Positions 27,309-35,954 are shown, numbered from the stretch's first letter. The stretch is 64,000 nt of DNA from Bryobacterales bacterium (GCA_016713735.1 JADJOP010000005.1:292710-356709); one strand, 5' to 3'. Notes: generated from the sequence alone by a model not told the origin. Made by a program: numbers and translations.

Positions 27309-28698
27309 TGCGCGAATCGCCCGTGCGCCGCAACTCGCCCTCCAGCCGCTTCCGCAACTCCGCCGCCACCGCCGGCTGCTCCGTCGCCAGGTTCCGCAAA
27401 CATCCCGCGTCCTGCCGCACGTTGTACAACTCCTCGCCCGGCATCTTCCCAAACGCCGCCTGGAACAAAGGCTTCACCGCCGCTTCGTCGCGGTGCGCCA
27501 TCATCCACTGCTTCGTCGGCCCGTCGTCGATGTCGTGATACTTCGGCGGATCGCCCGCCATCCACAAATCCGGCTTGAAATTGCGGATGTAGAGGTGCTC
27601 CCGCGTCCGCACCGCCCGCGTCGGATACCCCAGGTTGTCGCGCCGCGCATGCGAATGCCGCTCGCGCCCCGCGTACACCGCGTCCCATTTCGGATCAATC
27701 ACTCCGCTTTTGGTCGAACCCAGCAGCCCCAGCATGCTCCGCCCCAACATCCCCGCCGGACGCGCCACGCCCGCCGCTTCGAGAAACGTCGGCGCCAGGT
27801 CAGTGAAGCTCACCAAATCCTCGCTCACACGCCCGCCGCGGAACCGCCCCTTGCCCATCACCGCCAGCGGCACATGCCAGCCGAAATCCTTCATCGTCGC
27901 CTTCGCACCGGGGAACGACATCCCGTTGTCGGCCGTCACCACGACGATCGTGTTCTCCAACTCGCCTGACTTCTCCAGCGCATCCAGCATCCGCCCCAGG
28001 TGCTGGTCGAAATGCTCGACTTCGGTCAGATAATCCGCGATGTCGCTGCGCACCTCCAGCGTATCGGGCAGATACGGCGGCACCACGATCTTGTCCAGCC
28101 GCTTGCCGCTGGCCACGCCGATGCCTTTCTTATACGTCCGGTGCGGTTCCTGGCAGCCGTACCAAAAACAGAACGGCGTCCCCTTCGGCCGCTTCTCCAG
28201 GAACTTCCCGAAATTGGCCGCGTAATCGTGCGCGCTCATCCCTTCCTTGGCCGGCGACTCCTTCACCAGGTCAAACGACGGTCCCGCCGGATTGTGCGGC
28301 CACCCCTTGTCGCGGAAGTTGCACGGCCCCGCGCCCTTCCCTGTCAGCCCCACGAAATAGCCGGCCTTCTGCAGCAATTCAGGATAAACAGCTAGGTTTC
28401 TCGGAAAATAGCTGGCGTGCGTCCCAGCCTCGCCAAGCGTCCAGATGTGCCGCCCGGTGAGCAGCCCGGCCCGCGAAGGCGCGCACCCCGGCGCGCCCGT
28501 GAACCCGTTGCGGAACAGCACTCCGCCCTCGGCCACGCGGTCAAACGCCGGCGTCTTTACCACCGGATCGCCCATCGCCGACGTGTGCGGATAGCTCTGG
28601 TCGTCGGAAATCGCAAACAAAATATTCGGCCGTTGCGCCTTCTGCCCGCGCACAATCGCCGGAGCCAACCCCGCCACAAACGCCCTTCGCCCGATCAT
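27199..28698 (-). CDS. Exported sulfatase (second, convergent)
   Basis: From ATG 28698, which overlaps the thioesterase stop as ATGA, the 499-residue product starts with IGRRAFVAGLAPAIVRGQ (twin-Arg type signal). Motifs are NILFAISDDQSYPHT (metal Asp-Asp), TPAFDRVAEGGVLFRNGF, the formylglycine site CAPSRAGLLTGRH, FCFWYGCQEPHR and VVVTADNGMSFPGAKATMKDFGWHVPLAV. It belongs to the N-sulfoglucosamine sulfohydrolase/heparan-sulfatase-like branch by these segments, though the substrate is not certain. Transcription converges with the first sulfatase gene. A longer frame to 28875 only crosses the thioesterase gene. Confidence 0.9.
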   Translation of the reverse strand: MIGRRAFVAGLAPAIVRGQKAQRPNILFAISDDQSYPHTSAMGDPVVKTPAFDRVAEGGVLFRNGFTGAPGCAPSRAGLLTGRHIWTLGEAGTHASYFPRNLAVYPELLQKAGYFVGLTGKGAGPCNFRDKGWPHNPAGPSFDLVKESPAKEGMSAHDYAANFGKFLEKRPKGTPFCFWYGCQEPHRTYKKGIGVASGKRLDKIVVPPYLPDTLEVRSDIADYLTEVEHFDQHLGRMLDALEKSGELENTIVVVTADNGMSFPGAKATMKDFGWHVPLAVMGKGRFRGGRVSEDLVSFTDLAPTFLEAAGVARPAGMLGRSMLGLLGSTKSGVIDPKWDAVYAGRERHSHARRDNLGYPTRAVRTREHLYIRNFKPDLWMAGDPPKYHDIDDGPTKQWMMAHRDEAAVKPLFQAAFGKMPGEELYNVRQDAGCLRNLATEQPAVAAELRKRLEGELRRTGDSRITGKGDVWDSYPRHSPMRPELGGFAEQGKYNPAFQK

Positions 28699-29126
28699 AG
28701 TGAGCTCTCCTTGATCCCGAAAATCCCCCGGTGCGCCACCGGCAGCTTGCGCGGCTTCATGTCCGCGCCCAAAAACGCATGCTTCGTGTGCCCGGTCGCC
28801 AGCACCACATCCGTCTCGGCGTTGCGCATCTCGTAGCCGAACTTCACCAGCCGCGGATTCGCTTCGGCGATCCACGCCTTCACGATCACCTCGTCATCGT
28901 ACAGCGCCGGCCTCGCGAACCGGCAGTCCACCTCGACCACCGCCAGGTGCACCTGCTCGTTCCGCTCCAGATCCCGGTACCGCAACCCCAGCGCCCGGCA
29001 CAACTCCACCCGCCCCACTTCCATCCAAATGATGTAGTTGGCGTGGTAGACCACACCCATCTGATCGGTCTCGGCATACCGCACCCGCAACCGTGTCTCG
29101 TTCACACGCTGAACTGCCACATCCAT
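28695..29126 (-). CDS. Hotdog-fold acyl-CoA thioesterase, YbgC/4-hydroxybenzoyl-CoA type
   Basis: The 143-residue protein contains RVRYAETDQMGVVYHANYIIWMEVGRVELCRALGL, the hallmark of the 4HBT family with the catalytic Asp in TDQMGVVYH. CRFARPALYDDEVIVKAW and VLATGHTKHAFL complete the hotdog fold. It should hydrolyse short acyl-CoA or acyl-ACP. I chose the ATG at 29126 because it lies next to the conserved fold; the frame opens to 29174. No tol-pal genes are adjacent. Its stop overlaps the downstream sulfatase start. Confidence 0.85.
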   Translation of the reverse strand: MDVAVQRVNETRLRVRYAETDQMGVVYHANYIIWMEVGRVELCRALGLRYRDLERNEQVHLAVVEVDCRFARPALYDDEVIVKAWIAEANPRLVKFGYEMRNAETDVVLATGHTKHAFLGADMKPRKLPVAHRGIFGIKESSL

Positions 29127-29201
29127 AAGGTCACGAGTATACCGCCCGCCCCATCCTGCGAAACCACAGCCCATCCAAACGCGTCTGCTACGATACCGAA
29201 C

Positions 29202-29921
29202 GTGCGAGTTAAGGTCTTATTCTTTGGCCAGGTGAAGGACATCATCGGCCGTGCCGCTGACGAACTCGAACTGCCCCCAGGCTCCACCCTGCAGTCCGTC
29301 TTCGATCACTACGCCGCCCCCGCGCCCCGCCTCCGGCAGATGGAATCGAGCATCCTCATGGCCCGCAACCAGGAATTCTCCCCGCGCGGCGCGGCGCTCG
29401 CCGATGGCGACGAAATCGCCTTCCTGCCCCCCGTGAGCGGCGGCTCAACGCCTCATTGGACCCACCACATCACCACCCCCGAAGGCCACTTCTTCGCCCT
29501 CACCCGCCAGCCGCTCGACGGCGGCGCCGTCGCCCGCCAGATCCTCGCCCCCACCGACGGCGCCTTCGTCAACTTCGAAGGTGTTGTCCGCAACAACTCC
29601 AAAGGCCGCGCCACGCGCTACCTCGACTATGAATGCTACGAAGCCATGGCCATTCAGGTGATGGCCCGCATCGGCGCTGAGATCGCCGCCGCCCACGACA
29701 TCGGCCGCATCGCCCTCGTCCACCGCCTCGGCCGCCTCGAAATCGGCGAGACCAGCGTCGCCGTCGTCGTCGCCTCGCCTCACCGCCGTGCCGCCTTCGA
29801 CGCCGCCCTGGAAGGCATCAACCGCCTCAAGAAAACGGTCCCAATCTGGAAGAAGGAACACTTCGCCGACGGCGAGGTGTGGGTGGAGGGCGAATGGGAC
29901 GACTCCCTGCTCTCGCGCTAA
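29202..29921 (+). CDS. MoaD-MoaE fusion, molybdopterin synthase (MoaX-like)
   Basis: A GTG at 29202 starts VRVKVLFFGQVKDIIGRAAD. Residues 1-81 are a MoaD ubiquitin-like domain ending in the Gly-Gly that must carry the sulfur (LPPVSGG). Residues 86-239 are MoaE: FVNFEGVVRNNSKGRATRYLDYECY, IALVHRLGRLEIGETSVAVVV and the catalytic lysines in PIWKKEHFADGEVWVEGEW. Molybdopterin synthase converts precursor Z to molybdopterin. In a fusion the MoaD Gly-Gly is internal, so it must be cleaved, as is known for mycobacterial MoaX, or work differently. The open frame reaches back to 28731 but that part is antisense to the thioesterase. The stop lies within the next gene. Confidence 0.9.
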   Translation: MRVKVLFFGQVKDIIGRAADELELPPGSTLQSVFDHYAAPAPRLRQMESSILMARNQEFSPRGAALADGDEIAFLPPVSGGSTPHWTHHITTPEGHFFALTRQPLDGGAVARQILAPTDGAFVNFEGVVRNNSKGRATRYLDYECYEAMAIQVMARIGAEIAAAHDIGRIALVHRLGRLEIGETSVAVVVASPHRRAAFDAALEGINRLKKTVPIWKKEHFADGEVWVEGEWDDSLLSR

Positions 29922-30793
29922 GCCTCCTGGCAACCGGGCTCGCCGCCGGCCTCGCCCAAACCCCCACCTTCCGCGCCGACGTCCGCCTCGTCCGCCTCCT
30001 GGTCACCGTCAAGGACTCCACCGGCGCCCTCGTCGGCAGCCTCTCCCAGGACGACTTCGAAGTCCGCGACTCCGGCGTCGCGCAAACCATCTCCGTCTTC
30101 GAGCGCACCACCTCCCAGCCTCTCTCCATCTCCCTGCTCGTTGACACCTCCGGCTCCACCGCCAAGGACCTCAAGTACGAAACCGAAGCCGCCGGCCGCT
30201 TCCTCCGCGCCATCACCCGCGAAGGCAATGCGCAGGACTCCCTCTCGCTCTACTCCTTCAATCACGACGTCACCCAGGTCGCCAACTTCACCCGCGACGC
30301 TGGCCGCATTGAACGCGGCCTCCGCTCCCTCTCCTCCTCCGCCGGAACCTCCCTCTACGACGCCCTCCTGCTCTCCAGCGAGCGCCTCGAATCCCGCGAC
30401 GGCCGCCACGTCATCATCGTCATCAGCGACGGCGGCGACACGACCAGCACCACCGACTACCACGGCGCCCTGCGCGCCCTCCACCGCGCCGACGCCGTCC
30501 TCTACCCCATCGTCGTCATCCCCATCACCAGCGACGCCGGCCGCAACATCGGCGGCGAAAACGCCCTCATCCAACTCGCCCGCTCCACCGGCGGACGCGC
30601 CTTCTTCCCCGGCATCTCCAAACTCGACGACACCTTTTCGGAGATCCTCCGCGACCTCCGCACGCAATACCTGCTGGCCTATTACCCCAAGGCCCTGCCC
30701 GCCGCCCCGCCTCGCTCGTTCCGCACCATCGAGGTCAAACCCAAACCGCCCGGTTTGCGAGCCGTCTCCCGTGGCGGCTATTATGAGGAATAA
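29894..30793 (+). CDS. VWFA-related domain protein, exported
   Basis: Starting at ATG 29894, inside the end of the MoaD-MoaE gene (28 bp overlap), the 299-residue product has a signal peptide (RLPALALSLLATGLAAGLAQ). Next come ADVRLVRLLVTVKDSTGA and DDFEVRDSGVAQTISVFE, then a VWA domain with the metal site SLLVDTSGSTA and ISDGGDTTS. It ends FRTIEVKPKPPGLRAVSRGGYYEE, typical of the acidobacterial VWFA-related family (TIGR03436-like). The DxSxS motif is intact. Function is unknown, probably protein binding in the envelope. It is followed after five bases by the Sm-like gene. Confidence 0.85.
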   Translation: MGRLPALALSLLATGLAAGLAQTPTFRADVRLVRLLVTVKDSTGALVGSLSQDDFEVRDSGVAQTISVFERTTSQPLSISLLVDTSGSTAKDLKYETEAAGRFLRAITREGNAQDSLSLYSFNHDVTQVANFTRDAGRIERGLRSLSSSAGTSLYDALLLSSERLESRDGRHVIIVISDGGDTTSTTDYHGALRALHRADAVLYPIVVIPITSDAGRNIGGENALIQLARSTGGRAFFPGISKLDDTFSEILRDLRTQYLLAYYPKALPAAPPRSFRTIEVKPKPPGLRAVSRGGYYEE

Positions 30794-30798
30794 CCCCC

Positions 30799-31086
30799 GT
30801 GGAGCCCTCCTTGATCACGAAACCCCCCGCGAAGAACGCAGCAGCCAAAGCCAAAGCGCGTCCTCCCGAGCAAACGTTCGAAGAAATTCGCTACCTCCGT
30901 CACCTCATCGACGATGGCATCACCGTCACCGTCAAGCTCATTGAGGGCGAAGTGTTCACCGGCGTCATCGAATACTACGACGCCAACTTCATCCGCCTCA
31001 CCCGCGCCGGCGAACCCAATCTCTTCATCTTCAAACACGACATCATGTACCTCTTCGAGGCCGCCCCGGAAGCTGAAGACGAATAG
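30799..31086 (+). CDS. Hfq-like Sm-fold RNA-binding protein
   Basis: A GTG at 30799 follows GAGGAA at good spacing. The 95-residue protein has a Lys/Ala-rich N terminus and then an Sm fold: YLRHLIDDGITVTVKLIEGEVFTGVIEYYDANFIRL (Sm1) and NLFIFKHDIMYLFE (Sm2). The KH in FIFKHDI corresponds to the YKHA motif of Hfq, which contacts uridine-rich RNA. The Gln of canonical Hfq Sm1 is absent, so this is a divergent Hfq-like protein. It may bind small RNAs; two RNA candidates lie at 54568-54986. It is immediately followed by the inositol monophosphatase gene. Confidence 0.7.
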   Translation: MEPSLITKPPAKNAAAKAKARPPEQTFEEIRYLRHLIDDGITVTVKLIEGEVFTGVIEYYDANFIRLTRAGEPNLFIFKHDIMYLFEAAPEAEDE

Positions 31087-31902
31087 ATGGCCTCCTATCT
31101 CGAGTCCGCCGTCTCCATCGCCCGCGAAGCCGGTTCTCTGCTGCTTCAATTCGCCGAACGCCGCCCCGCCTTTGAACTCAAGGGCGAGTTCGATCTCGTC
31201 ACCGCCGCCGACCGCGCCAGCGAAGCGCTCATCCTCGACCGCCTCCGCTCCCGCTTCCCCACTCACTCCATCCTCGCCGAGGAAACCGGCGCCCACGCCG
31301 CCTCAAGCGATTTCCGCTGGTACGTCGACCCCCTCGACGGCACCACCAACTTCGCCCACAGCTTCCCCATGTGGAACGTCACGCTCGCCCTCGAGCAGGC
31401 CGGCCAGATGATCGCCGGCGTTGTCTACGATCCCCTTCGCGACGAGATGTTCACCGCCGAACGCGGCGCCGGGGCTTACCTCAACGGCCGCCGCATCCAC
31501 GTCTCCAAGGCCGCCCGCTTCGAGGAATCGCTCCTCGCCACCGGCTTCCCCAGCCGCCGCCGCCACGAAAACGTCAACGTCCACTTCTTCCACCAGGCCG
31601 CCATGTTCAGCCACGGCATCCGCCGCGCCGGCGCCGCCGCCCTCGACCTCGCCTACGTCGCCTGCGGCCGCCTCGACGGCTTCTGGGAGTTCGGCCTCAA
31701 CCCCTGGGATATGGCCGCCGGAACCCTCATGGTCATCGAAGCCGGCGGCGCCTGCTCCGACATGAAGGGCCAACCCCACTCCGTCGGCGGCCCCCACCTC
31801 ATCGCCTCCAACGGCCTCATCCACGAAGGCATCGTCAGCCTCTTCGCCGAGGTCTGGAACGGCAAACCGCGCATCCCGCTTCCGCAAATCGGCCCCGAAT
31901 AA
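31087..31902 (+). CDS. Inositol monophosphatase family protein (SuhB-like)
   Basis: The ATG abuts the stop of the previous gene. The 271-residue protein has the lithium-sensitive phosphatase motifs: AEETG, WYVDPLDGTTNFAHSFP (metal ligands DPLDGT) and GFWEFGLNPWDMAAGTLMVIEAGG (the WD...G motif). It would hydrolyse inositol 1-phosphate or a similar sugar phosphate. Length and motif spacing match the family. It is likely transcribed with the Sm-like gene upstream. Confidence 0.92.
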   Translation: MASYLESAVSIAREAGSLLLQFAERRPAFELKGEFDLVTAADRASEALILDRLRSRFPTHSILAEETGAHAASSDFRWYVDPLDGTTNFAHSFPMWNVTLALEQAGQMIAGVVYDPLRDEMFTAERGAGAYLNGRRIHVSKAARFEESLLATGFPSRRRHENVNVHFFHQAAMFSHGIRRAGAAALDLAYVACGRLDGFWEFGLNPWDMAAGTLMVIEAGGACSDMKGQPHSVGGPHLIASNGLIHEGIVSLFAEVWNGKPRIPLPQIGPE

Positions 31903-32078
31903 CGCCCCGCCCAGCACCGCTGCCGGCCCCCACCGTCACCAGTCCCCGTCCCGCAGCCCCGCAGCCCCAGGCCTGCACCCCAGGCCCGCCAGTCCCCACG
32001 GCGCTCCGCCCAAACAAAACACCCTCACTCCGTCTCCGCTCAGTAGCCAATCTGTAACAGTTCTGTAACAATGAGAAG

Positions 32079-32732
32079 GTGCGCTTCCGGGACGCTCTCC
32101 TCCTTTTTCTCGCCGCCTCCTCCCTCCCCGCCGTCGACTTCGGCACCCTCAACCTCGCCGACGCCCGCCTCCCTCTCCACAACCGCTTCGTCCTCACTGC
32201 CCATTCCCGCTACCGCTCCGACCACGACTTCTCCCGCTACCTCCAGTCCCGCGCCGGAGCCATCGGCGTCACCCAATTCACCTCCAACATCGGCCTCGTC
32301 ACCGGCTACTACTTCATCGACCAGGGCCGCCCCTCCCAGACCGGCCGCGACTCCTGGCACCGCTTCTTCACCGGACCCCTCATCCACCCTATCCGTAAAC
32401 ATAACTTCGTCCTTGAATCCCGCACCCTCTACGAACGCTTCCTCTCCGTCCCCTCCGGCGACTTCAACCGCTTCCGCCAACGCCTATGGGTCGACCTCCC
32501 ACGCACCCCCCTTCAACCCTGGATGCAGGTCGAAGGCCTCGTCACCCGCGTCCCCGGCGCCGGTGGCGTCATCGCCAACCGCTTCACACGCCGCTACGGC
32601 GGCGGCATCGGCCTCCAGGCACCCAACAGCATGCGCATCCGCCTCGGTGTCGAGTACCGCCAGAACATCGGCGCACCCGGCATGGTCAACCTCGTCTCCA
32701 TCGTCGAATGGCGCCCCGCCAAACTGCGCTAA
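32079..32732 (+). CDS. DUF2490-like outer-membrane barrel protein
   Basis: A GTG start at 32079 after GAGAAG gives 217 residues. The short signal (RFRDALLLFLAASSLPAV) is followed by alternating beta segments: NRFVLTAHSRYRSDHD, TSNIGLVTGYYFIDQGR, HNFVLESRTLYERFL, RFRQRLWVDLP and RIRLGVEYRQNI, which match the DUF2490 pattern of small beta-barrel proteins. Function is unknown. The leader contains two copies of CTGTAACA (from 32051), which could be a regulatory site. The gap to the preceding gene is about 175 bp. Confidence 0.6.
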   Translation: MRFRDALLLFLAASSLPAVDFGTLNLADARLPLHNRFVLTAHSRYRSDHDFSRYLQSRAGAIGVTQFTSNIGLVTGYYFIDQGRPSQTGRDSWHRFFTGPLIHPIRKHNFVLESRTLYERFLSVPSGDFNRFRQRLWVDLPRTPLQPWMQVEGLVTRVPGAGGVIANRFTRRYGGGIGLQAPNSMRIRLGVEYRQNIGAPGMVNLVSIVEWRPAKLR

Positions 32733-32838
32733 CCCCTCCCCCAATCCCCCCGCGCCGCCCCTCCTCCTTGCCATCCTCCCGTTTTCTTCCCTACTCGCCT
32801 TTACTTTCAACCAGATAACGTGATACCCTTACCAATTC

Positions 32839-34143
32839 ATGCGTACTGTCGACCTCATTCAGCGCAAACGCGACGGCGAAGAACTCTCCGCCGAAGAAAT
32901 TCAGTTTTTGATCAATGGCTACACGCAGGATCAAATCCCTGACTACCAGATGTCGGCGTTCCTCATGGCCACCTTCTATTCCGGCATGAACGACAATGAG
33001 GTCACTGCGCTCTGCAACACGATGCTCGCCTCCGGCGCGGTCATCGATCTCTCCTCGGTCCCCGGCGTGAAGGTCGACAAACACTCCACCGGTGGCGTGG
33101 GCGATAAGACCAGCCTCATCGCCGCACCGCTCGCCGCCGCTGCCGGCGCCATGGTTCCCATGATTAGCGGCCGCGCCCTCGGCCACACCGGCGGCACGCT
33201 CGATAAGCTCGAATCCATCCCCGGCTTCCGCACCAACCTCACCGTCGACGAGTTCCGCGAACAGTTGCGCATGTACAACCTGGCCTTCATGGGAGCTACC
33301 CCTGAGGTCGCCCCCGCCGACGCCAAGCTCTACGCCCTGCGCGATGCCACCGCCACCGTCGAGTCCATCCCCCTCGTCGCCTCGAGCATCATGTCCAAGA
33401 AGATTGCCGAAGGCGTCGACTCGCTTGTGCTCGACGTCAAGGTCGGCACCGGCGCGTTCATGAAGCGCCAGGTCGATGCCCGCCGCCTTGCCCAGATGAT
33501 GGTCTCCATCGGCCGCCGCGCCGATAAGCGCGTCGTCGCCCTCATCACCGACATGAACCAGCCGCTCGGCTTCGCCGTCGGCAATGCGCTTGAAGTGATG
33601 GAGGTCTCGCAAACCCTCCAGAACGCCGGCCCCACCGATCTCACCCGCCTCTCGCTTGAACTCGCCGCCCGCATGATCTTCCTCGGCCGCATCACCATGA
33701 CCCTCGACGATGCCCGCGAGATGGCCCAGAAGATGCTCCTCGACGGCTCCGGCTACCGCAAGTTCAAGGAAGTGATCAAGGCCCAGGGCGGCGACCCCAA
33801 CGTCCTCGACCGCTTCGACCTGCTGCCCAACGCCACCGGCGTCCGCGAAATCGCCTCACCCCGCGCCGGCTACATCTCCGCCATCGACGCCGAACTCATC
33901 GGCCGCGCCGCCGGCCTCATCGGCGCCGGCCGCGATACCAAGGAAGACTCCATCGACCCCGCCGTCGGCGTCATCCTCGAAGTCAAGACCGGCATGAAGG
34001 TCGAATCCGGCTCCGTCCTCTGCCGTCTCTACTACACCACCGAGGACCGCCTCGAAGACGCCGCCGACCTCATCGAAGATTCCTTCCGCCTCTCCAAGGA
34101 AGCCCCGGAAGACCGCGAGCTCATCCTCGAAGTCGTCAGCTAA
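32839..34143 (+). CDS. Pyrimidine-nucleoside / thymidine phosphorylase
   Basis: The 434-residue enzyme cleaves pyrimidine nucleosides with phosphate. The signature is intact: MSAFLMATFYSGMND, VDKHSTGGVGDKTSLIAAPLAAAAGAMVPMISGRALGHTGGTLDKLE, and the substrate-binding region YALRDATATVESIPLVASSIMSKKIAEG with VLDVKVGTGAF. The C-terminal domain (GYISAIDAELIGRAAGLIGAGR) is complete. The NupC-type transporter follows 12 bp later, and pnp, cdd and an amidohydrolase lie further downstream, so this is nucleoside salvage. Both deoA and pdp are possible names. Confidence 0.93.
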   Translation: MRTVDLIQRKRDGEELSAEEIQFLINGYTQDQIPDYQMSAFLMATFYSGMNDNEVTALCNTMLASGAVIDLSSVPGVKVDKHSTGGVGDKTSLIAAPLAAAAGAMVPMISGRALGHTGGTLDKLESIPGFRTNLTVDEFREQLRMYNLAFMGATPEVAPADAKLYALRDATATVESIPLVASSIMSKKIAEGVDSLVLDVKVGTGAFMKRQVDARRLAQMMVSIGRRADKRVVALITDMNQPLGFAVGNALEVMEVSQTLQNAGPTDLTRLSLELAARMIFLGRITMTLDDAREMAQKMLLDGSGYRKFKEVIKAQGGDPNVLDRFDLLPNATGVREIASPRAGYISAIDAELIGRAAGLIGAGRDTKEDSIDPAVGVILEVKTGMKVESGSVLCRLYYTTEDRLEDAADLIEDSFRLSKEAPEDRELILEVVS

Positions 34144-34155
34144 CACGAGCGCTCC

Positions 34156-35436
34156 ATGGACCGATTCACCGGGCTCCTGGGTCTGGCCGCGGTCCTCACC
34201 GTCTGCTACATCCTCTCCGCGAACCGCAAGGCCATCCGCTGGCGTCCCGTTGCCATCGGCCTCGCCCTGCAACTAGCCTTCGCCTTCCTCGTCCTCAACA
34301 CCCCCTTCGGCCGCGCCTTTCAGGCCGCCTCCACCGCCGTCAACGCCCTACTGGAATACGCCGCCGTCGGCTCCCAGTTCGTCTTCGGTCCCATGGGCTC
34401 GCGCGAGGGCGGCTTCGGCGTCGTCTTCGCGTTTCAAGTGCTCCCCATCGTCATCTTCATCAGCTCGCTCTTTTCCATCCTCTATTACTTCGGCGTCATG
34501 CAGATCGTCGTCCGCTGGATGGCCGTCTTCATGCAGCGCTTCATGGGCGTCTCCGGCGCCGAGTCCACCAACGTCGCCGCCTCCATCTTCATGGGCCAAA
34601 CCGAAGCCCCGCTCACCATCAAGCCCTTCCTGCCCCGCCTCACCGAGAGTGAACTGTTCACCATCATGGTCTCCGGCATGGCCCACGTCTCCGGCGCCGT
34701 CATGGCCGCTTACGTCTCCATGGCCGGCGTCTCCATCGAACATCTCCTCACCGCCGTCATCATGACCGCCCCTGCCACGCTCGTGCTCGCCAAGATGCTC
34801 ATCCCCGAAACCGGCACCCCTGAAACCGCCGGCTCCGTGAAGGTCGAAGTCGAAAAGCCCGGCGTCAACGTCATCGACGCCGCCGCTACCGGAGCCCGCG
34901 ACGGCCTCTTCCTCGCCCTCAACATTGGCGGCATGCTCATCGCCTTCCTCGCCCTCATCGCCCTCGTCAATGGCATCTTCGGACTCGTGCAGGGCATCCC
35001 TGGCATGTCCTGGATGCCTAACTCCCTGCAGCAGCTCCTCGGCTGGATCTTCTCCCCCGCCGCCTGGCTCATGGGCGTCTCCTGGAAGGATGCCTCCGCC
35101 ATCGGCCAGCTCCTCGGCACGCGCCTCGTCCTCAACGAATTCGTCGCCTTCATCGACCTCGGCAAGCTCCGCGAAACCCTCGACCCCAAGAGCTTCACCA
35201 TCGCCACCTACGCCCTCTGCGGCTTTGCGAATCTCGCCTCCATCGCCATCCAGATCGGCGGCATCGGCGCCCTGGCCCCCACCCGCAAATCCGACCTCGC
35301 CCGCCTCGGCCTCCGCGCCGTCATGGCCGGCACCCTGGCCAACGTCATGTTTTTTTCTCCCGCCCCCTCCCCCCCCCCCCCCCCCCCCTTCCCCCCCTTT
35401 TCCCCCCTTTCCGCCTGCATCGCCTGCATGCTATAG
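34156..35436 (+). CDS. NupC-family concentrative nucleoside transporter (low-complexity C terminus)
   Basis: The polytopic membrane protein carries the CNT-family core: FQVLPIVIFISSLFSILYYFGVMQ, SGAESTNVAASIFMGQTEAPLTIKPFLP, MVSGMAHVSGAVMAAYV, GTRLVLNEFVAFIDL and YALCGFANLASIAIQIGGIGALAPTRKSDLARLG. The QTEAP motif binds nucleoside and cation. It imports nucleosides with H+ or Na+. The last helix is disturbed: after AGTLANVM a run of T and C from about 35349 to 35410 encodes Pro/Phe repeats before LSACIACML. Without it the family ending (a helix like ANVMSACIACML) would be restored, so this is probably an artefact or a real expansion in the last membrane helix. Confidence 0.9.
   Translation: MDRFTGLLGLAAVLTVCYILSANRKAIRWRPVAIGLALQLAFAFLVLNTPFGRAFQAASTAVNALLEYAAVGSQFVFGPMGSREGGFGVVFAFQVLPIVIFISSLFSILYYFGVMQIVVRWMAVFMQRFMGVSGAESTNVAASIFMGQTEAPLTIKPFLPRLTESELFTIMVSGMAHVSGAVMAAYVSMAGVSIEHLLTAVIMTAPATLVLAKMLIPETGTPETAGSVKVEVEKPGVNVIDAAATGARDGLFLALNIGGMLIAFLALIALVNGIFGLVQGIPGMSWMPNSLQQLLGWIFSPAAWLMGVSWKDASAIGQLLGTRLVLNEFVAFIDLGKLRETLDPKSFTIATYALCGFANLASIAIQIGGIGALAPTRKSDLARLGLRAVMAGTLANVMFFSPAPSPPPPPPFPPFSPLSACIACML
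35349..35410. repeat. Poly-T / poly-C low-complexity stretch inside the nupC end
   Basis: About 60 bp consist almost only of T and C, including a very long C run. It interrupts the final membrane helix of the transporter gene at a point where homologues have none. Confidence 0.8.
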
Positions 35437-35580
35437 CCGCCCCTTCCTGGGGCGTCACCTGCTCCGCGCTAACATGGAGCTGCGTGACGACTTCAGTTGG
35501 TGGTCGAACAGGGGGTCCCTGGTTCATCGCTCGCCGCCCGAAGTCCCCGGCGCCAAGGCCGGCCAGGCGTCACGCCGTGA

Positions 35581-35856
35581 GAGCCCTCGCCAATCCCGCC
35601 GACGCCGTCGCCCTCACTGCCCAACACCGCCGCCTCCGTCTGCGCCATCAAGCCCCCCCCAGCGCCCTCCCGCCCCCCGCCGCCCTTCGCCGCCGTCTGG
35701 TTCTTCGCCCTCCTCGCCGTCGCCATCTTCCCACGCTTCCTCCCCCCCGGCCCCGCCTGGAGCGCCGCCATCACCATCCTCCCCCTCGCCCTGCTCGCCC
35801 TCTTCGCCACGGGCGGCCTCGGCGCGCTCTACTTCCTCATCCGCGCACGCCGCTAG
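35581..35856 (+). CDS. Possible small two-helix membrane protein, start not found
   Basis: The frame that ends in TAG at 35854-35856 encodes a Pro-rich segment and then two convincing membrane helices: AVWFFALLAVAIFPRFL and, after PPGPAWS, AAITILPLALLALFATGGLGALYFLI, ending IRARR. No ATG, GTG or TTG is seen after the upstream stop at 35578, but a C8 run at 35653-35660 lies at the frame boundary and may hide an indel that connects it to an upstream start. The span given is the open frame only. Function unknown. Confidence 0.35.
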   Translation, partial: EPSPIPPTPSPSLPNTAASVCAIKPPPAPSRPPPPFAAVWFFALLAVAIFPRFLPPGPAWSAAITILPLALLALFATGGLGALYFLIRARR

Positions 35857-35954
35857 CAGCAGACAGCCTCACGCACCACCGGCGGAAACCGCCGTAGGCG
35901 GGCCGCGAGGGGGGGCCGGGCCCGCCCGCCCGGCCGCGGCCCCTGGCCGAGCGG

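Noticed and set aside
32040..32480. Minus-strand frame opposite the DUF2490 gene
   Set aside because: Gly/Val/Glu-rich shadow; the plus-strand frame has a signal peptide and barrel pattern.
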